Positions 59,485 to 64,000 of a stretch of 64,000 nt of DNA are shown here, in pieces (the first letter of the stretch is position 1; every line of letters starts with the position of its first letter). A program made the translations under genes and the position numbers. A model generated the notes under the pieces. That model had not been told where the DNA came from, searched no databases, and worked only from the letters and a program-made list of their open reading frames with translations. This DNA is from Clostridia bacterium. GTDB lineage: Bacteria; Bacillota; Clostridia; Oscillospirales; Acutalibacteraceae. The stretch lies in contig CAAFVV010000042.1 of NCBI GenBank assembly GCA_900766585.1, positions 1-64,000 of the forward strand, in the 5' to 3' direction.

Positions 59485-60375
59485 ATGTCAAAACCGACCG
59501 TATTCACCGGCGCGGGCGTGGCACTGGTCACGCCGATGCACCCAAACGGTCAGGTCAACCACGAAAAAATGGCTGAGCTGATCGACTGGCAGATCGCCGA
59601 AGGCACCGACGCCATTCTCTCCTGCGGCACGACCGGCGAAAATGCCACCATGTCCATTGAGGAGCATCTGGCGGCGCTGCGCACCGCCATTGACGCAACC
59701 GCACACCGCGTGCCGCTGATTGCCGGTACCGGCTCGAACGACACTGCGTTTGCCATCAACACCAGCCGCGAGGCAGAGGCTATGGGCGCGGACGCCGTTT
59801 TGGTGGTGACGCCCTATTACAATAAGACCTCTCAGCGCGGTCTGATGGCGCACTATCGCGCCATTTCCGAGGCGATTCCCCGCACGCCGATCATTCTGTA
59901 CAACGTCCCCTCCCGCACCGGCGTCAACATCAAGCCGGAAACGGTGGCGGCGCTCTACCGCGAGCTGCCCAACGTTGTCGGCATCAAGCAGGCCAACGGC
60001 GACCTGTCCTCCGTAGCGCAGATCGCCGCACTTTGCGACATCGACATCTACTCGGGCAATGATGATCAGATCGTCCCCATTCTGTCGCTCGGCGGCAAGG
60101 GCGTGCTGTCTGTGCTGTCCAATGTAGCGCCGCGTGAGACGCACGACATCTGTGCCGCCTGGTTTGCGGGCGATCCGGACAAAAGCCGCCGCCTGCAGCT
60201 TGAGTGGCTGGATCTTGCGAACGCGCTGTTCTCTGATGTCAACCCCATTCCGGTCAAGGAGGCGCTGAACCTGATGGGCAAAGCGGTCGGCGACTGCCGT
60301 CTGCCGCTGTATCCCATGGAGGAGCGCGCCCGCGCCGCTCTCGCCTCTGTTCTGGAGGCTCACCATCTGCGATAA
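59485..60375 (+). CDS. dapA: 4-hydroxy-tetrahydrodipicolinate synthase
   Basis: A 296-residue DapA of the usual length. It condenses aspartate semialdehyde and pyruvate in the lysine/diaminopimelate pathway. The Schiff-base lysine lies in VVGIKQANGD, the catalytic tyrosine in ILYNVPSRTG, and CGTTGENATM is the family N-terminal motif. AAAGGAGG precedes the ATG. It follows asd by 27 bp and precedes dapB by 13 bp. Confidence 0.96.
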   Translation: MSKPTVFTGAGVALVTPMHPNGQVNHEKMAELIDWQIAEGTDAILSCGTTGENATMSIEEHLAALRTAIDATAHRVPLIAGTGSNDTAFAINTSREAEAMGADAVLVVTPYYNKTSQRGLMAHYRAISEAIPRTPIILYNVPSRTGVNIKPETVAALYRELPNVVGIKQANGDLSSVAQIAALCDIDIYSGNDDQIVPILSLGGKGVLSVLSNVAPRETHDICAAWFAGDPDKSRRLQLEWLDLANALFSDVNPIPVKEALNLMGKAVGDCRLPLYPMEERARAALASVLEAHHLR

Positions 60376-60388
60376 GGAGTTCTTTTCC

Positions 60389-61138
60389 ATGACAAAAATT
60401 CTACTCTCCGGCTGCTTCGGCAAAATGGGCCGCGTCATCGCCGACTGCGTGCAGGGGCGCAACGATTGTACGATCGTCGCCGGCATTGACGTTTCAACCG
60501 GCACGGCGGCGTTTCCCGTGTTTTCCTCCTTTGCCGACTGCACGGCAAAAGCGGATGTCGTGATTGATTTTTCCCATCCGTCCTGCCTATCGCCGCTTCT
60601 GGAATACTGCCGCGCTCACCGTCTGCCCGCCGTGATTGCCACGACCGGTTTTTCTCCCGAGCAGGTGACCGCCATCCATGCCGCGGCGACGGCTATCCCG
60701 ATCTTCTTCAGCGCCAACATGTCCATCGGCATCGCCATGCTGACCGCGCTCGCCAAAAAGGCGGCGGCCGTGCTCGGCACCGATTTTGACATTGAGATCG
60801 TGGAAAAGCACCACAATCAAAAGCTGGATGCCCCCTCCGGTACTGCCATGATGCTGGCAGATGCGCTGAAAAGCGTGCGCGAGGGGCAGACCGAGTTTGT
60901 CTTTGAGCGCCATTCCGTGCGGCAGAAGCGCCGCACGGAGGAGATCGGCATTTCCTCCGTGCGCGGCGGCACCATTGTCGGCGAGCACGATGTGATCTTT
61001 GCGGGTCACGACGAGGTCATCACCCTCTCCCACTCCGCCCAGTCGAAGGAAATTTTTGCCGTCGGCGCCGTCAATGCCGCCCGCTTCCTCGCGGGACAGG
61101 CGCCGGGGCTGTATGACATGACCGCCATGATGGCATAA
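60389..61138 (+). CDS. dapB: 4-hydroxy-tetrahydrodipicolinate reductase
   Basis: A 249-residue DapB, which reduces the DapA product using NAD(P)H. The dinucleotide-binding motif is LSGCFGKMGRVIAD and the substrate-binding/catalytic signature is EKHHNQKLDAPSGTAMML. Length is normal for the shorter form. AAGGAG lies upstream of the ATG. It is the last gene of the operon; the remaining diaminopimelate genes are not in the window. Diaminopimelate feeds both peptidoglycan and, in spore formers, dipicolinate metabolism starts from the DapA product. Confidence 0.96.
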   Translation: MTKILLSGCFGKMGRVIADCVQGRNDCTIVAGIDVSTGTAAFPVFSSFADCTAKADVVIDFSHPSCLSPLLEYCRAHRLPAVIATTGFSPEQVTAIHAAATAIPIFFSANMSIGIAMLTALAKKAAAVLGTDFDIEIVEKHHNQKLDAPSGTAMMLADALKSVREGQTEFVFERHSVRQKRRTEEIGISSVRGGTIVGEHDVIFAGHDEVITLSHSAQSKEIFAVGAVNAARFLAGQAPGLYDMTAMMA

Positions 61139-61158
61139 TCAATCGGTCATAACTGCCG

Positions 61159-61203
61159 AAAGACCCGTACCGAAGCAGACGCTTCGGTACAGGTCTTTTT
61201 TTA
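61159..61203 (+). terminator. intrinsic terminator of the dap operon
   Basis: A 17-bp stem with one mismatch (AAGACC-GTACCGAAGC region) followed by T7, about 20 bp after dapB. Confidence 0.85.
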
Positions 61204-61257
61204 CTTTCCCGGCATCGCCGTTTAAGGATAAGGTCGGGCAAGCGTAATGCGCTCCGT

Positions 61258-62604
61258 TTATTTTGCAGTCAGCGTCCGGAAAAAAGGAGCGACGGGCAGC
61301 CCGTTCGCGGTGTAAAGATTGCCCTCCGGCATCTGAGACATAGCGTAGTCTATCCGCACGACCGGTTTTTTCACCGTTATCGCCAGCGTATCTCCCTCTG
61401 CCGTTACCTCTTCGGGAAATACAGTCTCGCCGTCTCCGGTGCACCCGTACAGTTCCCGCACGCTGTCGCCGTCCCTGATAACCAATCCGCTTTCCGCATC
61501 CCGAAACCGGATGGTAACCGTATTTCCGTTTATCACCGCCGACAAGGGATAGGCACTCTCACCCGGCGTATGCCTGTGATACACTTTGTTGAGCGTCAGT
61601 TCTGCGGCGCGTACCGCCAGCAGCAGTTTATCATTGGGGTGAATATTGGTGCGGTCGCCGAGATCAATCCCACAGACCATGTATGCCCCGCTTTCCCGCG
61701 CCGCCTCCCATTGAATCACCCGGAATTCCGGCCATTTGGGGCGGGTCTCATCCTGAAACTTAACGATCTGTGTGGCGACAATCGGCAGCTTCTCATCTCC
61801 GAACAGCTCCCGGTAATGGGCAGCGTATTCCCAAAACAGCGCCTTGTAATCCGAGGTGGCATTGACGTTTGACTCTCCCTGATACCAAAGCACCCCTTTG
61901 ATCGCCAGCCCCCGCATGGGATAGATCATCGAATTGTACATACCGGTACCGTATTGGGGCAGCTCCTGATTGCACAGCGCCTCCCGACGCGTGGTACCGG
62001 CCGCTTTAAGGCTGCTGTCTGGCAGCCACTCTTCAATAATGGAGGCGCCCACAGAAGAATCAATAATGCCGATGGGGATGCCCAGCTCCTTTTGCATCCG
62101 ATCCGCGAACCCATAGGCATATGCCGAAAAATCCATCACCGTCACAGCCGAGGGCTTCTGCCACACAGACCGGCTGACAAAATCGTCCAGCGGTTCCCTG
62201 TCATAGCTGTTGGGCACATAAAAATAGCGGATCTGCCCGTTATCGGCGATTGCCTGATAGTCCGCCCAATAGGAGGAATCCAGATATTTGACAAAATGCA
62301 CCATGTTGGATTGTCCCGAGCAAAGCCATACATCCCCCACCAGCAGATCGGTATAGTTCACACAGCACCCGTCGGCACGCAGGATCATATCCTGCGGATG
62401 ACTGCTGGCGGGCAGCGGATCCAGCACCGCCTCCCAAAAGCCGTCTGTCACCGCAGCCTGCTTTTTCTGACCGGCAAACTCCACCGTCACCATTTTTGTC
62501 TCCTTGCAGCTCCCCCATATCCGGATCGGCTTGTCCCGCTGCAATACCGCTCCGTCGGAAAAAAGCGACATGGTCAAAATCTGTTGTGTATCGTGACTCC
62601 CCAT
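61258..62604 (-). CDS. sialate O-acetylesterase-like SGNH hydrolase
   Basis: A 448-residue esterase of the sialate O-acetylesterase (SASA/SGNH) family. The serine is in VWLCSGQSNM (block I), VLWYQGESN is the second block, and the His is in RTNIHPNDK near residue 355. An N-terminal beta domain (FSDGAVLQRDKPIRIWG) is typical. No signal peptide is seen, so it would deacetylate imported sugars. I prefer ATG 62604, with GGAGAAG 5 nt upstream, over ATG 62625. It follows the GH109 gene, pointing to host glycan use. Confidence 0.9.
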   Translation of the reverse strand: MGSHDTQQILTMSLFSDGAVLQRDKPIRIWGSCKETKMVTVEFAGQKKQAAVTDGFWEAVLDPLPASSHPQDMILRADGCCVNYTDLLVGDVWLCSGQSNMVHFVKYLDSSYWADYQAIADNGQIRYFYVPNSYDREPLDDFVSRSVWQKPSAVTVMDFSAYAYGFADRMQKELGIPIGIIDSSVGASIIEEWLPDSSLKAAGTTRREALCNQELPQYGTGMYNSMIYPMRGLAIKGVLWYQGESNVNATSDYKALFWEYAAHYRELFGDEKLPIVATQIVKFQDETRPKWPEFRVIQWEAARESGAYMVCGIDLGDRTNIHPNDKLLLAVRAAELTLNKVYHRHTPGESAYPLSAVINGNTVTIRFRDAESGLVIRDGDSVRELYGCTGDGETVFPEEVTAEGDTLAITVKKPVVRIDYAMSQMPEGNLYTANGLPVAPFFRTLTAK

Positions 62605-62656
62605 ATATACTTCTCCGGTCATCATCGTTCACCGCATCTTTCTCTCCGTATATTTG

Positions 62657-63889
62657 CTAAAACAGCTCCTCCGGTATCCGATCCAGAGCATATTTTCCGG
62701 CGCCGGAGGGCGAACGGTGCATCCACGCCCCGTGGGTAAAATCCGGAAATGCCACCGGCATGCTGCCCAGGGCGACAGACTGCTCCGACAAGGCGGTGAT
62801 CGCACTGTATACTGCGGCATCATAGACATCCAGCGGCGGCTCCGTCCCCTCGCGGATACTCTCCACAAAAGCACTCCCGACCAGATAATCCATACCGCCG
62901 TGACCGAGCGCGTGCAGCTCCTTTTGGCGGTACTCCTTCCACAGCGGATGGTCAAATTCCTCCATATAGGGGTCAAAATCCTCCCACAAATGGTGCTTTG
63001 ACCGCCCTTCTATATGGATATGACGGCCATCCTCCATCCACATGCCGTTTGCGCCCTGCACCACGTTGCAGCGGGAATAGGCGCGCGGCAGCGAGGTGCT
63101 CAGAGTCAGCAAAACCGTCTCCCCGTTGGCGCATTTAAGCATTGTCGTGACCACATCACCCTGCATAAACCGCTTCCCCGCCAGCTCGTGATCGGCAGGC
63201 AGGTGCGCTTTCACCCATGCGCTCAGACCGTATTCTTTGGATGCCATGGACGTTAGCATCACAAATCGGTTGCCCCGGTTGATGTTCAGGCAGTTCGCCA
63301 TGGGGCCGATACCGTGAGTCGGATAATTATCCCCGTTGCGGGAAAGATAATGCGCCAGACGGTAATGGCGGTTTTCAGTGCCAAGGCAGATTTCGTCCCG
63401 CAGATCGTGGGCGTAGCCCGCTTCGCAGTGGATCAGTTCCCCGAACAGACCCTTTTTCACCATATTCAGCACCGCCATTTCCTCACGGCCATAGCAGCAG
63501 TTTTCCAGGATCATGCAGGGCACACCGGTTTCCTCCGATGTACGCACTAAGGCAAAGCCATCCTCCACTGTATTGGTGCCGCCTGCCTCAATGCCGGGAC
63601 GCACGCCTTTTTTCATCGCCGCTATGGCAATCTCAAAATGCCGCTCCCAATTGGTGGCGATCAGCACTCCATCCAGGGCCGCCCGCTCCAGCATCTCCCG
63701 ATAATCGGTGAAGCCCAGAGGTCTTCTCCCGCACAGCTTTTCTGCCTGCGCGCAGGCGGCTTCCACACGATCCATATATACATCGCACACGGCAGTCAGC
63801 TCGGCATGGGGAATATGCAAAAGCTGCTCCACCCAAAAAGAGCCGCGGCATCCCACACCCACAATGGCAAGGCGCACCGTTTCTTTCAT
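62657..63889 (-). CDS. Gfo/Idh/MocA-type family 109 glycosidase
   Basis: A 410-residue protein of the Gfo/Idh/MocA fold. It matches the GH109 pattern of NAD-dependent alpha-N-acetylgalactosaminidases: ENCCYGREEMAVLNMVKKGL, YPTHGIGPMANCLNINRG, LGHGGMDYLVGSAFVES, and VYDAAVYSAITALSEQSVAL. The NAD site is AIVGVGCRGSFWVEQ. This family removes alpha-GalNAc, for example from mucin O-glycans. GH109 members of gut bacteria often carry a Tat signal; none is present here. GAGAGAGGG precedes ATG 63889. The frame is open upstream to the window edge but has no start codon in view. Confidence 0.88.
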   Translation of the reverse strand: MKETVRLAIVGVGCRGSFWVEQLLHIPHAELTAVCDVYMDRVEAACAQAEKLCGRRPLGFTDYREMLERAALDGVLIATNWERHFEIAIAAMKKGVRPGIEAGGTNTVEDGFALVRTSEETGVPCMILENCCYGREEMAVLNMVKKGLFGELIHCEAGYAHDLRDEICLGTENRHYRLAHYLSRNGDNYPTHGIGPMANCLNINRGNRFVMLTSMASKEYGLSAWVKAHLPADHELAGKRFMQGDVVTTMLKCANGETVLLTLSTSLPRAYSRCNVVQGANGMWMEDGRHIHIEGRSKHHLWEDFDPYMEEFDHPLWKEYRQKELHALGHGGMDYLVGSAFVESIREGTEPPLDVYDAAVYSAITALSEQSVALGSMPVAFPDFTHGAWMHRSPSGAGKYALDRIPEELF

Positions 63890-63915
63890 GTATATCCCTC
63901 TCTCTGCATCATCCG

Positions 63916-64000
63916 TTATGACGGGATAACCCGGTTTTTGACCGCTGTCAGTGTCCAGCTTGCGGAGGCAGAAGCGGTGCTTGATACACGGATGCTCTCC
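63916..64000 (-). CDS. possible 3' end of a further upstream gene
   Basis: In the frame ending with TAA at 63916-63918 there are 27 codons open to the window edge, ending VSSTASASASWTLTAVKNRV and IPS. It would be the tail of a gene in the same operon as the GH109 gene, 26 bp upstream. Evidence is only the open frame and location. Confidence 0.3.
   Translation of the reverse strand, partial: ESIRVSSTASASASWTLTAVKNRVIPS

Noticed and set aside
1..64000. CRISPR array, prophage or insertion sequence
   Set aside because: No regularly spaced direct repeats, integrase, transposase or phage structural genes were seen in any frame.

Overview
The window reads as one end of a draft or metagenome contig from a moderately GC-rich, endospore-forming member of the Clostridia (Oscillospirales/Ruminococcaceae-like gut bacterium; this placement is inference). 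Support comes from spoIVA with a sigma-E-type promoter, a sigma-H-like factor, a SpoIVFB-like site-2 protease, a GGGtGRT/NifU-like pair, Firmicutes-type radical SAM pairs, and lipoproteins with Ser/Thr-rich linkers. Bases 1-12 match the end of an Illumina adapter, so the left edge is an assembly end. No rRNA, canonical tRNA, IS element, prophage or CRISPR array was seen.

Layout. 0-6.4 kb: a minus-strand operon of five unrecognised surface/secretory genes (BspA-like repeat protein, three membrane or lipid-anchored proteins, a small cytosolic protein). 6.5-7.1 kb: no large gene; it holds a 42-codon ORF with its own promoter, operator-like palindrome and terminators. 7.1-9.4 kb: Wzm/Wzt-type polysaccharide exporter plus a LUD protein. 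9.4-12 kb: paired radical SAM-family proteins. 12-14.5 kb: sporulation genes (site-2 protease, small partner, spoIVA). 14.6-18.3 kb: an XRE regulator, then a Crp/Fnr-controlled NitT/TauT-type ABC importer. 18.3-25.1 kb: surface protein, YgjP-like peptidase, GIY-YIG protein, glyA, polytopic membrane protein. 25.1-30 kb: zinc-ribbon protein with a tRNA-like leader, sigma factor, rqcH, Nif3-like protein, trmK, DUF1858 protein. 30-38 kb: pcrA, a HAD hydrolase, a GH3 enzyme, a topoisomerase-type zinc finger, and an HExxH protein. 38-43.5 kb: GGGtGRT/NifU-like pair and a heterodimeric ABC exporter. 43.5-51.6 kb: LacI regulator with a glycosidase-like enzyme, a GNAT acetyltransferase, a MacB-like transporter, and ilvE. 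51.6-55.4 kb: a frameshifted WG-type lipoprotein divergent from its likely XRE repressor, then membrane proteins. 55.5-61.1 kb: yajC-tgt-queA facing asd-dapA-dapB. 61.2-64 kb: sialate O-acetylesterase and GH109 genes, suggesting use of host mucin-type glycans.

Most genes lie in short operons with close spacing or ATGA overlaps. Many have readable sigma-A promoters with 17-bp spacers and strong hairpin terminators between convergent units. The least explained parts are the 0-6.4 kb surface operon, the tRNA-like leader at 25.5 kb, the 119-nt hairpin at 29.6 kb, and the face-to-face promoters between queA and asd.
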